Shown here: positions 1 through 6,795 of the stretch, piece after piece
Position numbering within the stretch: the stretch's first letter is position 1
How the letters are laid out: every line of letters begins with the position of its first letter
Notes under the pieces: generated by a model
Seen by the model: only the letters and a program-made list of their open reading frames with translations
What the model was told of the DNA's origin: nothing
The model's database searches: none
Program-made: the position numbers and the translations under genes
NCBI GenBank assembly: GCA_903930805.1
Contig: CAIYZZ010000539.1
Span: 1 to 7,383 of the forward strand
DNA from: an uncultured Rhodocyclaceae bacterium
GTDB lineage: Bacteria > Pseudomonadota > Gammaproteobacteria > Burkholderiales > Rhodocyclaceae
Direction of reading: 5' to 3'
DNA: 7,383 bases

Positions 1-126
1 ATGAAATCCCCACTTGGATATTAGGTTTTGAACCGGCAAGATACGCATGCTGCCCCACCTTCGTCAATATTCGTCGCTATCGCGTGGCGGGGTAACATCG
101 CGTTTTCCCTCATCAGCCTACCTCTC
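1..126. other. Leader region upstream of the EF-hand protein gene; no gene supported
   Basis: These bases precede the first convincing gene. The frame of the downstream gene stays open back to a TTG at 28, but the extra 33 residues look unlike the rest of the protein and that TTG has no convincing ribosome binding site. A tiny ATG-initiated frame at 1-24 has only seven codons. I found no clear -35/-10 pair and no inverted repeat. The upstream gene, if there is one, lies outside the window. Confidence 0.5.
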
Positions 127-1968
127 ATGCCAGCCAAATCCCATACTTGGCGTTTTTTCCGCGCCGGCGGCTTTGACCAGCCGCGTATCGACACTGCCGC
201 CGATTTACTCGCCATTGATGCACTGGATCAGAAGCTCTGGGTTGCCCTCTCCTGCCCGGTGGCGGGTAGCGAATTCGACCGCCGCACCCTGGCGCTGATC
301 GATAGCGACAACGACGGCCACATTCGTGCCCCCGAACTGGTCGCCGCCGTGCGCTGGGTGGGCGAGCGCCTTGCCGATACCACGGTGCTCACCGGCAAGA
401 ATCTGCCGCTCACGGCGATCCGCGCCGACGATGAAGAAGGTACCGTTATCGCCACCGCCGCGCGCGCCGTGCTAGCGGATACCGGTGGCGACGTCGTCAC
501 GGTCGAGGCTGCCAGTGCCGCACAGGCACGTTTCGCCGGAAAAGCGGTCGCTGCGTGGGAGGCGGCCGGAGCAGAGGCGCAGCCGCTGGGTGCGGATACT
601 GCCGCAGCTTACGAAATCTTTCAGGTGGTTGCCGCCAAGATTGACGACTTTTTCACCCGTTGCCAACTGGCCGCCTTCGACGCGCGCGCCGCCCGACTGC
701 TGAACGCTTCGGAAGATGCGCTGAAGGCGCTCGCCGATGGCGCGCTGGCACCGACGAGCGCGGCCGTCGCGGCATTGCCGTTGGCAAAAGTCGGCGCTGG
801 CGGGACGGCACCTTTGGCTGATGGCGTGAACCCCGCCTGGGCTGACGCGATTGCCGCATTGCGCGCGCAAGTGGTTACCCCGCTCCTGGGCGCGCGCGAC
901 AGCCTTACCGTTGCCGACTGGCAAGCATTGAAGGAAAAGCTTGATCCCTACATCGCCTGGCAAGCAGCCAGACCGGACGCGTCAGCCATGGGCGATGGTG
1001 TGTTGGCACTGGAACGCCTGACGCGCTATTGCCGCGACCTCATGCCACTCGCCAACAACTTCGTCGCCTTCAAGGATTTTTACACGCACCAAGGTCCGGC
1101 GATGTTCCAGATCGGCACGCTCTACCTCGATGGTCGCGCCTGCGAACTGACGGTGGCCGTCAACGATGCCGCCAAGCACGCCGCGCTCGCCGGTCTGTCG
1201 CGCCTGTGTCTCGTCTATTGCGACTGCGTCCGTGGTGCAGAAAAGCAGGCCATCGCCGCCGCCTTCACCGCCGGTGACAGCGATCAATTGATGGTCGGCC
1301 GCAATGGCGTGTTCTACGATCGCCAGGGCAATGACTGGGATGCCACCATCACCCGGATCGTCGATCACCCGATCAGCCTGCGGCAAGCCTTCTGGGCGCC
1401 CTACAAGAAGCTGGCGCGCCTGGTCACCGCACAGTTGCAGAAGATCGCTGCCAGCAAGGCCGGCGCGGTCGAGGGCAAGCTTGCCACCACTGCCTCTGGC
1501 GTTGGCGGCAAGGTCGATGGGCCCGTCAATGTACCCGCAGCCCCCTTCGATGTCGGCAAGTTCGCCGGCATCTTCGCCGCTATCGGACTGGCAGTCGGCG
1601 CCCTCGGCACGGCGCTGGCCTCGGTACTTACCGGCTTGCTGGGCCTCAAGTTCTGGCAACTGCCGCTGGCAGTAGTCGGCCTGCTGTTGCTGGTCTCCGG
1701 CCCGGCGGTGGTGGTCGCCTGGTTCAAGCTGCATGCCCGTAACCTCGGGCCGCTGCTCGACGCCAACGGCTGGGCGGTGAATGCGCGGGCGCGCATCAAC
1801 ATCCCCTTCGGTACCAGTCTGACGCAACTGGCGACGCTGCCGGCCAACGCTGAATGTTCTCTGATTGACCCCTATGCCGAAAAACCGGCGCCATGGAAGG
1901 GCATCATCGTCGGCCTGTTCATCCTCGCCGGTATCCTGCTGGCCGGCCTCGCATTTGTTGCCCACTGA
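127..1968 (+). CDS. EF-hand-containing membrane-anchored protein of unknown function
   Basis: This encodes 613 residues; I do not recognise a characterised family. Seen in sequence: residues 59-70 form a canonical EF-hand calcium loop (DSDNDGHIRAPE, acidic at positions 1, 3 and 5, Gly at 6, Ile at 8, Glu at 12). A long Ala-rich soluble region follows to about residue 475. Three hydrophobic stretches lie at about 479-507, 514-533 and 592-612, the last ending at the C-terminus. No N-terminal signal peptide is evident, so the large N-terminal part is probably cytoplasmic and anchored by the C-terminal segments (inference). I chose the ATG at 127 because the MPAKSHTWRFFRAGGF start reads like a natural N-terminus; no strong Shine-Dalgarno precedes it, and a TTG at 28 would add 33 residues. 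The stop lies 15 bases before gloC, so the two may be co-transcribed. Calcium binding is predicted only. Confidence 0.85.
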   Translation: MPAKSHTWRFFRAGGFDQPRIDTAADLLAIDALDQKLWVALSCPVAGSEFDRRTLALIDSDNDGHIRAPELVAAVRWVGERLADTTVLTGKNLPLTAIRADDEEGTVIATAARAVLADTGGDVVTVEAASAAQARFAGKAVAAWEAAGAEAQPLGADTAAAYEIFQVVAAKIDDFFTRCQLAAFDARAARLLNASEDALKALADGALAPTSAAVAALPLAKVGAGGTAPLADGVNPAWADAIAALRAQVVTPLLGARDSLTVADWQALKEKLDPYIAWQAARPDASAMGDGVLALERLTRYCRDLMPLANNFVAFKDFYTHQGPAMFQIGTLYLDGRACELTVAVNDAAKHAALAGLSRLCLVYCDCVRGAEKQAIAAAFTAGDSDQLMVGRNGVFYDRQGNDWDATITRIVDHPISLRQAFWAPYKKLARLVTAQLQKIAASKAGAVEGKLATTASGVGGKVDGPVNVPAAPFDVGKFAGIFAAIGLAVGALGTALASVLTGLLGLKFWQLPLAVVGLLLLVSGPAVVVAWFKLHARNLGPLLDANGWAVNARARINIPFGTSLTQLATLPANAECSLIDPYAEKPAPWKGIIVGLFILAGILLAGLAFVAH

Positions 1969-1973
1969 GGTGG
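1967..1973 (+). promoter_or_regulatory. Ribosome binding site of gloC
   Basis: GAGGTGG overlaps the stop codon of the preceding gene and lies 10 bases before the ATG at 1984. It is only one base from the in-frame GTG at 1975, so it favours the ATG as the true start. Confidence 0.6.
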
Positions 1974-1983
1974 TGTGCTGACC

Positions 1984-2622
1984 ATGGAATATTTAATCCT
2001 TCCCGTTACCCCCTTCGCCCAGAACTGCTCGATTCTCTGGGACCCGACCACCCGCCAGGCAGCAGTGGTCGATCCTGGCGGCGATGTTGATGCGATTCTC
2101 GCCACCATCACGGCACAGGACCTCAAGGTCGAGAAACTGTTGCTCACCCATGGCCACATCGACCACGTCGGTGGCACGGCGGCACTCGCCGCGCGTTTGA
2201 ATGTTCCCGTCGAAGGCCCGCAACGGGCAGAAGCTTTCTGGCTCGACCAGATGCCGGAGCAATGCCGCATGTTCGGCTTTCCGCCCACGCCGGCTCTCAC
2301 GCCCGACCGCTGGCTTGAAGACGGCGACACCGTGACGGTCGGCGGCCTGACGCTTGACGTGCTGCACACGCCCGGCCACACGCCCGGGCACATCTGCTTC
2401 ATCGACAAACCGGGCAAACTCGCCATCGTCGGCGACGTGCTGTTCGCCGGCTCGATCGGCCGCACCGACTTCCCGCACGGCGACCATGCTGCATTGATTC
2501 GTGCCATCCGCGAAAAGCTCTTCCCGCTCGGCGATGACTTCGAATTCATCCCTGGCCACGGCCCGATGTCCACCTTCGGCGAGGAACGGCGCAATAACCC
2601 CTTTGTCGGCGATGGAGCCTGA
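1984..2622 (+). CDS. gloC: Type II glyoxalase / MBL-fold hydrolase GloC (YcbL type)
   Basis: The 212-residue product is a metallo-beta-lactamase-fold thioester hydrolase. Family members hydrolyse S-D-lactoylglutathione to D-lactate and glutathione in the cytoplasm, the second step of methylglyoxal detoxification. All expected metal ligands are visible: THGHIDH at residues 55-61 (His56, His58, Asp60, His61), His132 in the GHTPGH motif, Asp151 in GDVLF, and His192 in PGHGP. The N-terminus (MEYLILPVTPFAQNCSILW) and the PLGDD..FIPGHGP..T.GEER..NPF ending closely match what I recall of E. coli YcbL, and the length is nearly the same, shorter than classical GloB (about 250). I start it at ATG 1984 rather than GTG 1975 because of ribosome binding site spacing. 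Its last 11 bases overlap the earliest likely hsdM start. The MBL superfamily is broad, so substrate assignment rests on YcbL resemblance. Confidence 0.93.
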   Translation: MEYLILPVTPFAQNCSILWDPTTRQAAVVDPGGDVDAILATITAQDLKVEKLLLTHGHIDHVGGTAALAARLNVPVEGPQRAEAFWLDQMPEQCRMFGFPPTPALTPDRWLEDGDTVTVGGLTLDVLHTPGHTPGHICFIDKPGKLAIVGDVLFAGSIGRTDFPHGDHAALIRAIREKLFPLGDDFEFIPGHGPMSTFGEERRNNPFVGDGA

Positions 2623-4195
2623 ACAGATCCACATGCTTGACGACATCAAGAAAACCCTCTGGGCGACCGCCGACAAGCTTCGTGCCAACATGGATGCGGC
2701 GGAATACAAGCATCTCGTCCTCGGCCTGATTTTCGTCAAATATATTTCCGACACCTTTGCCGCCCGTCGCACCGAACTTGCCCGACGCTTCACCGACACG
2801 TCGGATGACTATTTCCTGCCCGACAGCAACGACGCACTGCTCGCCGCCGAACTCGAAGACCGCGACTACTACAAGGAGGTCAATGTCTTCTGGGTGCCGG
2901 AGAGCTCCCGCTGGGAAGCGCTCCGCGCTGCTGCTAAGCAGCACGACATCGGCAAGCGTATCGACGACGCCCTGACCGTCATCGAAGTCGAAAACCCCAA
3001 GCTCAAGGGCATTCTCGACAAGCGCTATGGCCGTGCCCAGCTACCGGATGGCAAGCTCGGTGAACTGGTCGATCTAGTTTCCACCATCGGCTTTGGCGAC
3101 GATCCGGGCAAGGCGCGTGATGTACTCGGTCAAGTCTACGAATACTTCCTCGGCCAGTTCGCCAGCGCCGAGGGCAAGAAGGGCGGGCAGTTCTACACTC
3201 CGGCCAGCATCGTCAAGACTCTCGTCGCCGTGCTCGCCCCGCACCACGGCAAGGTGTATGACCCCTGCTGCGGCTCCGGCGGCATGTTCGTGCAAAGCGA
3301 GAAGTTCATCGAAGCGCACGGCGGCAAGCTCGGTGATGTCAGTATCTACGGACAGGAATCCAACCCGACCACATGGCGGCTGGCCGCGATGAACCTCGCC
3401 ATTCGCGGTATCGACTTCAACCTCGGCCGCGAACCGACCGACACCTTCACCCGCAACCAGCACCCCGATCTCCGCGCCGACTTCATACTCGCCAATCCGC
3501 CGTTCAACATCAGCGACTGGTGGCATGGCAGTCTGGAAGGCGATCCGCGCTGGGAGTTCGGCACCCCGCCGCAGGGAAACGCCAACTACGCGTGGTTGCA
3601 GCACATGCTCTACCACCTGAAGCCGACCGGACGGGCCGGCATCGTGCTGGCGAACGGCTCGATGAGTTCCAGCCAGAACAGCGAAGGCGACATTCGCCGG
3701 GCGATGGTCGAGGCCGACGTGGTGGAAGTGATGATCGCCCTGCCGGGGCAACTATTCTTCAACACCCAGATTCCCGCCTGCCTGTGGTTCCTCGCCAAGC
3801 AGAAGACCACGCGCCAGGGAGAAGTGTTGTTCATCGACGCTCGCAAGCTTGGCAGCATGATCAGCCGGGTGCAGACCGAATTCACCGACGAGGTGATCGG
3901 CCGCATCGCCGCCACCGTCGAGGCATGGCGCCGTCCTGCCAGCGCCGACTTTTCAGAAGGGTATGCCGATATTCCGGGCTACTGCCGCAGCGTCAAGCTC
4001 GACGAGATCGCCCAGCATGGCCACGTCCTCACCCCCGGCCGCTACGTCGGTGCGGAAGAGGTCGAGGATGACGACGAAGCCTTTGCCGAGAAGATGCAGG
4101 TGCTCACCGAGAGGCTCGGCGAGCAGATGGCGAAGGGGGTGGAGCTTGACCAGTTGATCCGGCAGAAGCTGGGAGGGCTGGGGTATGAACTCTGA
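2612..4195 (+). CDS. hsdM: Type I restriction-modification system methyltransferase subunit HsdM
   Basis: The product of 527 residues is the N6-adenine DNA methyltransferase subunit of a type I restriction-modification system; with HsdS it methylates the recognition sequence using S-adenosylmethionine. The N-terminal helical HsdM_N region (about 11-180) contains the typical LWATADKLRANMDAAEYKH start and the GLIFVKYISD segment. The catalytic domain follows: GGQFYTP at 191-197, the AdoMet-binding motif I DPCCGSGG at 217-224, and the catalytic NPPFN motif at 295-299. The C-terminal region (about 480-522) is acidic and helical. Length is normal and there is no frameshift. The start is uncertain: ATG 2612 overlaps gloC by 11 bases, and ATG 2633 (520 residues) would leave a 10-base gap; neither has a strong Shine-Dalgarno, so coupling to gloC translation is plausible. 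It overlaps the next gene by 11 bases. The partner hsdS is truncated and no hsdR is present, so activity of the complex is doubtful although this gene looks intact. Confidence 0.96.
   Translation: MEPEQIHMLDDIKKTLWATADKLRANMDAAEYKHLVLGLIFVKYISDTFAARRTELARRFTDTSDDYFLPDSNDALLAAELEDRDYYKEVNVFWVPESSRWEALRAAAKQHDIGKRIDDALTVIEVENPKLKGILDKRYGRAQLPDGKLGELVDLVSTIGFGDDPGKARDVLGQVYEYFLGQFASAEGKKGGQFYTPASIVKTLVAVLAPHHGKVYDPCCGSGGMFVQSEKFIEAHGGKLGDVSIYGQESNPTTWRLAAMNLAIRGIDFNLGREPTDTFTRNQHPDLRADFILANPPFNISDWWHGSLEGDPRWEFGTPPQGNANYAWLQHMLYHLKPTGRAGIVLANGSMSSSQNSEGDIRRAMVEADVVEVMIALPGQLFFNTQIPACLWFLAKQKTTRQGEVLFIDARKLGSMISRVQTEFTDEVIGRIAATVEAWRRPASADFSEGYADIPGYCRSVKLDEIAQHGHVLTPGRYVGAEEVEDDDEAFAEKMQVLTERLGEQMAKGVELDQLIRQKLGGLGYEL
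4171..4176 (+). promoter_or_regulatory. Ribosome binding site of the AlbA/ATPase gene, inside hsdM
   Basis: GGGAGG lies within the last codons of hsdM, 8 bases before the ATG at 4185. It supports that start and independent initiation despite the 11-base overlap with hsdM. Confidence 0.6.
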
Positions 4196-5615
4196 TCCTC
4201 TGCGCGAAAGCGAAACCGTCGAGCTGAAAAAGAGCCTGGCCGAACTCAAGCAAGGGGTGATCTCCATCGCGGCCATCCTCAACAAACACCCGCGTGGCGA
4301 GCTTTGGTTCGGGGTTTCGCCTGACGGGAAAAGCCCCGGGCTGGACATCAGCGAGAAAACCCTCCGCGATGTTTCGCAAGCCATCGGTGCGCACATCGAG
4401 CCGCGCATTTATCCGCACATCGAACCCATCAGGCGCGATGACAAGGTGTGCCTGCGCATCACTTTCAGCGGGCAGGAAACTCCCTATTTCGCCTATGGCC
4501 GGGCGTATATCCGCGTGGCCGACGAAGACCGCCAGCTCGGTGCGCGTGAGTTGGAAAATCTCATTCTTGCCAAAAATCAGGAGGCCCTGCGCTGGGACAA
4601 CCAGGCCCTCGAAACCCGCTACGCTGATTTGGCCGCGCTGGATACGGGCAAACTGCGGCGCTTCATCGAGCGCGCGCATTTGAGCTGGGAAGCGCTGAAC
4701 AACTCGCCCGAAAACGCCCTCGAAAAACTCGAGCTGCGCAAGGACGGCCAGTTGCTCAACGCCGCGCGCCTGTTCTTCGCCCATCAGCCCATCCAGTTAC
4801 GCTGCGCCGTGTTCGCCAGCACCGATACCGCCACCATCATCGACCGCCACGACTTCGACGGCGATATCCTCGAGCTGATCGAGGAAGCACAAAAGTACAT
4901 CCTCAAGAATATCCACATCGGCATGCGCATCGAGGGGCTGTATCGGGTCGACGTGCCCGAAATTTCCATGGAAGCCCTGCGCGAAGCCATCATCAACGCC
5001 TTTTGTCACCGCGACTGGCGCGACCCCGATTACGTGCAGGTCGCTATCTTCAAGAACCGCGTCGAAATCCGCAACCCCGGTGAGCTGTTTGGAGGGCTGA
5101 CCTTGGCGGAGATGCGCAAAGGCAACGTCTCACGCCGCCGCAACCCGCTGATCGCCGACCTGTTTCGCCGAATCGAAATGGTCGAAGGCTGGGGCCGGGG
5201 CATGCCCTTGATCCTCGAAAATGCGCCCAGCGTCGAATTCCGGCAGGTCGCCGGACTGTTCATCACCAGCTTTGCGCGGCCCTCGTTTTTTGAGGGGGAA
5301 CACCAAGAAACTGCCCAAGAAACGACAGGAACGGCTGAAAACCCCAAGGAAACGCCAGAGAAACCCATTGAAAACCACACAGAAACCACACAGAAACCAC
5401 ACAGAAACCACAGAGAGAAATTGCTGGTTCTGCTAAAAGCCCAACCTGACATCAACATGAAAGACCTGGCCCGGCTGAGCGGCGCTACGCTTTACAGCGT
5501 TCGGCACCACCTGGAATCGCTGAAGGCCGCAGGCCGCATCCGCCACGTCGGGCCAACCAAGGGCGGCTATTGGGAAATTCTCGATTCCACGCCGGAGCAG
5601 GAGGGCGAAGCATGA
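4185..5615 (+). CDS. Schlafen/AlbA-type, GHKL ATPase-like, winged-helix protein linked to type I RM
   Basis: This 476-residue protein has the architecture often annotated as a 'putative transcriptional regulator' or 'ATP-binding protein' and often found inside hsd operons. Residues about 8-125 form an AlbA_2/Schlafen-like domain (ESETVELKKS start, GELWFGVSPDG core). Residues about 255-350 resemble the HATPase_c_4 (GHKL-like) domain, with the EAIINAFCHRDW block (Glu267, Asn271, His275, Asp277), the RNPLIADLFRRI segment and the Gly-rich EGWGRGM at 334-340. A hydrophilic linker (about 371-412) is encoded partly by an 11-base tandem repeat. Residues about 413-465 form a winged helix (MKDLARLSGATLYSVRHHLESLKAAGRI) with a likely DNA-binding role. 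It starts inside hsdM (11-base overlap) and ends in an ATGA overlap with hsdS, so it is co-translated with the RM genes. Its function is not established; regulation of the cassette or an added defence role are both inference. Gain or loss of a repeat unit would cut off the winged helix. Confidence 0.92.
   Translation: MNSDPLRESETVELKKSLAELKQGVISIAAILNKHPRGELWFGVSPDGKSPGLDISEKTLRDVSQAIGAHIEPRIYPHIEPIRRDDKVCLRITFSGQETPYFAYGRAYIRVADEDRQLGARELENLILAKNQEALRWDNQALETRYADLAALDTGKLRRFIERAHLSWEALNNSPENALEKLELRKDGQLLNAARLFFAHQPIQLRCAVFASTDTATIIDRHDFDGDILELIEEAQKYILKNIHIGMRIEGLYRVDVPEISMEALREAIINAFCHRDWRDPDYVQVAIFKNRVEIRNPGELFGGLTLAEMRKGNVSRRRNPLIADLFRRIEMVEGWGRGMPLILENAPSVEFRQVAGLFITSFARPSFFEGEHQETAQETTGTAENPKETPEKPIENHTETTQKPHRNHREKLLVLLKAQPDINMKDLARLSGATLYSVRHHLESLKAAGRIRHVGPTKGGYWEILDSTPEQEGEA
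5339..5415 (+). repeat. 11-base tandem repeat array in the AlbA/ATPase gene linker
   Basis: The unit is AAACCACACAG. Three perfect copies occupy 5372-5382, 5383-5393 and 5394-5404, followed by a near copy at 5405-5415 (AAACCACAGAG). Older, degenerate units keep the same 11-base register upstream: 5361-5371, 5350-5360 (AAACGCCAGAG) and 5339-5349 (AAACCCCAAGG). The array encodes a Thr/Gln/Lys/Pro/His/Asn-rich linker around residues 386-410. Because 11 is not divisible by three, each added or lost unit shifts the frame. The unit has no stop codon in any frame on this strand, but the two alternative frames meet stops at 5434-5436 and 5447-5449 just after the array. Confidence 0.9.
5599..5605 (+). 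promoter_or_regulatory. Strong ribosome binding site of hsdS
   Basis: AGGAGGG lies 6 bases before the ATG at 5612 and inside the end of the preceding gene. It fixes the hsdS start and gives an ATGA stop-start overlap typical of translational coupling. Confidence 0.75.
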
Positions 5616-6142
5616 ACCAACGCCCCCCGGCAGCCCCAAGCGCCGTCCCACCAGCGCCGACTTTTGCGGCCACGACACTGGGCGAGATTTGCGAGTCCCA
5701 AGGTGGAGCAATACAAACCGGGCCATTTGGCAGCCAGCTCCACACGTCGGACTACAAGGAGTTTGGCATTCCGGTTGTCATGCCGACAAATATTGGCGAT
5801 GGCGGCATTGTTGAGGATGGCATCGCCAGAATTGACCAATCAGACGTAGATCGGCTCTCACAACACAAGCTACAGTTGGGCGATATTGTTTTTAGCCGCC
5901 GGGGCGACGTAACGAAGAATGCCCTGATTCGAGAGCGTGAAGTTGGCTGGTTTTGCGGTACAGGTTGCCTGAAAGTCAGGCTTGGTAATGAGAAGACCGC
6001 GACCGCCAAGTTCATTTCGCATTGCCTGCGATCACCTGACATCAAGGAGTGGCTGGTTCGTCATGCCGTAGGTGCGACGATGCCGGGCTGGTCGAATCGG
6101 CGAAGCAAAAAGTCGGCTCTGGCAGGACGGCGACTCCGGTAG
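5612..6142 (+). CDS. hsdS: Truncated type I RM specificity subunit HsdS (first target-recognition domain only)
   Basis: The 176 residues correspond to the N-terminal target-recognition domain of HsdS, which reads one half of a bipartite DNA site. Typical features are the TTLGEICESQGGAIQTGPFGSQLHTSDYKEFGIPVVMPTNI start, LQLGDIVFSRRGDV at 88-100, the TGCLKVR segment at 117-123 and HAVGATMPG at 151-159. Full HsdS proteins are about 400-450 residues, and this TRD normally continues into a conserved helical spacer (commonly like LNTSIL...PPLxEQ). Here homology stops at about residue 159; the last 17 residues are unrelated, basic, and read out of frame over the fructokinase remnant to a TAG at 6140. 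Both the spacer helix and the second TRD are missing, unlike functional half-HsdS proteins that keep a helix, so it is probably non-functional. The start is well supported by the ATGA overlap and a strong ribosome binding site. Hand-counted GC over 5701-6060 is about 53%, against about 67% in 6181-6360, consistent with an acquired gene. Confidence 0.9.
   Translation: MNQRPPAAPSAVPPAPTFAATTLGEICESQGGAIQTGPFGSQLHTSDYKEFGIPVVMPTNIGDGGIVEDGIARIDQSDVDRLSQHKLQLGDIVFSRRGDVTKNALIREREVGWFCGTGCLKVRLGNEKTATAKFISHCLRSPDIKEWLVRHAVGATMPGWSNRRSKKSALAGRRLR
6080..6092. other. Junction between hsdS and fructokinase homology
   Basis: HsdS-like protein sequence (GATMPG) ends at about 6088 in one frame and ROK-like sequence (AGLVE) begins at about 6082 in the next frame. 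The overlapping bases GCCGGGCTGG can serve both a typical HsdS reading (M-P-G) and a typical ROK reading (A-G-L-V), which would fit recombination at short microhomology. The sequence shows the switch in homology; the mechanism is inference, and an assembly misjoin is possible. Confidence 0.75.
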
Positions 6143-6790
6143 GTGTCGGGATTCCCGGCGCCGAATCACTCACCACCGGACTTATCAAGAATGCCAACTC
6201 GACCTGGCTGATCGGCCAGCCGCTGCGCGCTGATCTCGAAGCCGCACTCGGCCGACCGGTCCGACTGGCCAACGATGCCAACTGTTTTGCGCTTTCGGAA
6301 GCGACCGATGGCGCGGCGGCGGGGGCGGAGGTGGTGTTCGGTGTGATCCTCGGCACCGGCGTGGGCGGCGGCATTGTCGTTGATGGCAAGGTGCTGGTCG
6401 GTGCCAACGCCATCGCCGGCGAATGGGGACACAATCCTTTGCCTGGCGCTGAACCAGTGCATCCGCCCTGCTACTGCGGTCGCAGCGGCTGCGTCGAGAC
6501 CTTTCTATCCGGCCCGGCGCTGAGGGCTGATGGTGGTGCCGAAAATGTAGCCGCCATGGCGCGCTATGAGCAGCGATTGGCACGGGCGTTGGCGCAGGTC
6601 ATCAATATCCTCGACCCGGATGTGATCGTGCTGGGCGGTGGTCTCTCCAATCTCGACCGGCTGTATGATCGGGTGCCCCGGTTATGGGGTGAGCAGGTGT
6701 TTTCGGATGCGGTCGCGACGCGGCTGGTGAAAAATCGCCATGGCGACTCGTCGGGCGTGCGCGGTGCAGCCTGGCTGTGGCCCAAACAAC

Positions 6791-6795
6791 AGGAG
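6791..6795 (+). promoter_or_regulatory. Ribosome binding site deciding the TTG start of the thioredoxin gene
   Basis: AGGAG immediately precedes the TAG of the fructokinase remnant and lies 9 bases before the TTG at 6805. No in-frame ATG occurs upstream of the active site, so this site supports the unusual TTG start. Confidence 0.7.

Noticed and set aside
1..24. Seven-codon ATG open frame at the window start
   Set aside because: Too short, with no visible ribosome binding site in the window and no supporting signal.
28..126. TTG-initiated N-terminal extension of the EF-hand protein
   Set aside because: No usable ribosome binding site, and the 33 extra residues do not look like the protein's natural start; ATG 127 is preferred but not proven.
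982..1965. Long open frame on the minus strand opposite the EF-hand gene
   Set aside because: Its sequence has the Arg/Gly/Asp/Gln-rich composition of an antisense shadow in high-GC DNA, and it lacks recognisable domains; the plus-strand gene is well supported.
2501..2611. Upstream extension of the hsdM frame into gloC
   Set aside because: It would overlap the conserved gloC C-terminus by more than 100 bases, and HsdM homology begins only after the ATG at 2612/2633.
3373..4071. 232-codon open frame in another frame of hsdM
   Set aside because: Arg/His/Pro-rich shadow of the HsdM catalytic domain, whose motifs are intact in the true frame.
5280..5298. Perfect 6-bp inverted repeat CCCCTC/GAGGGG with a T-rich 7-base loop
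   Set aside because: It lies within the AlbA/ATPase coding region, has a short stem, and is not followed by a T-tract; an intrinsic terminator is not supported.
6049..6081. GTG at 6049 as a real new start of a shortened fructokinase
   Set aside because: The AAGGAG-like bases directly abut the GTG with no spacing, and the first 11 codons are hsdS sequence read out of frame; even if translated the product would lack the ATP-phosphate motif.
5612..6142. hsdS as a functional half-subunit that dimerises
   Set aside because: The conserved spacer helix after the first recognition domain is missing and replaced by 17 unrelated residues.
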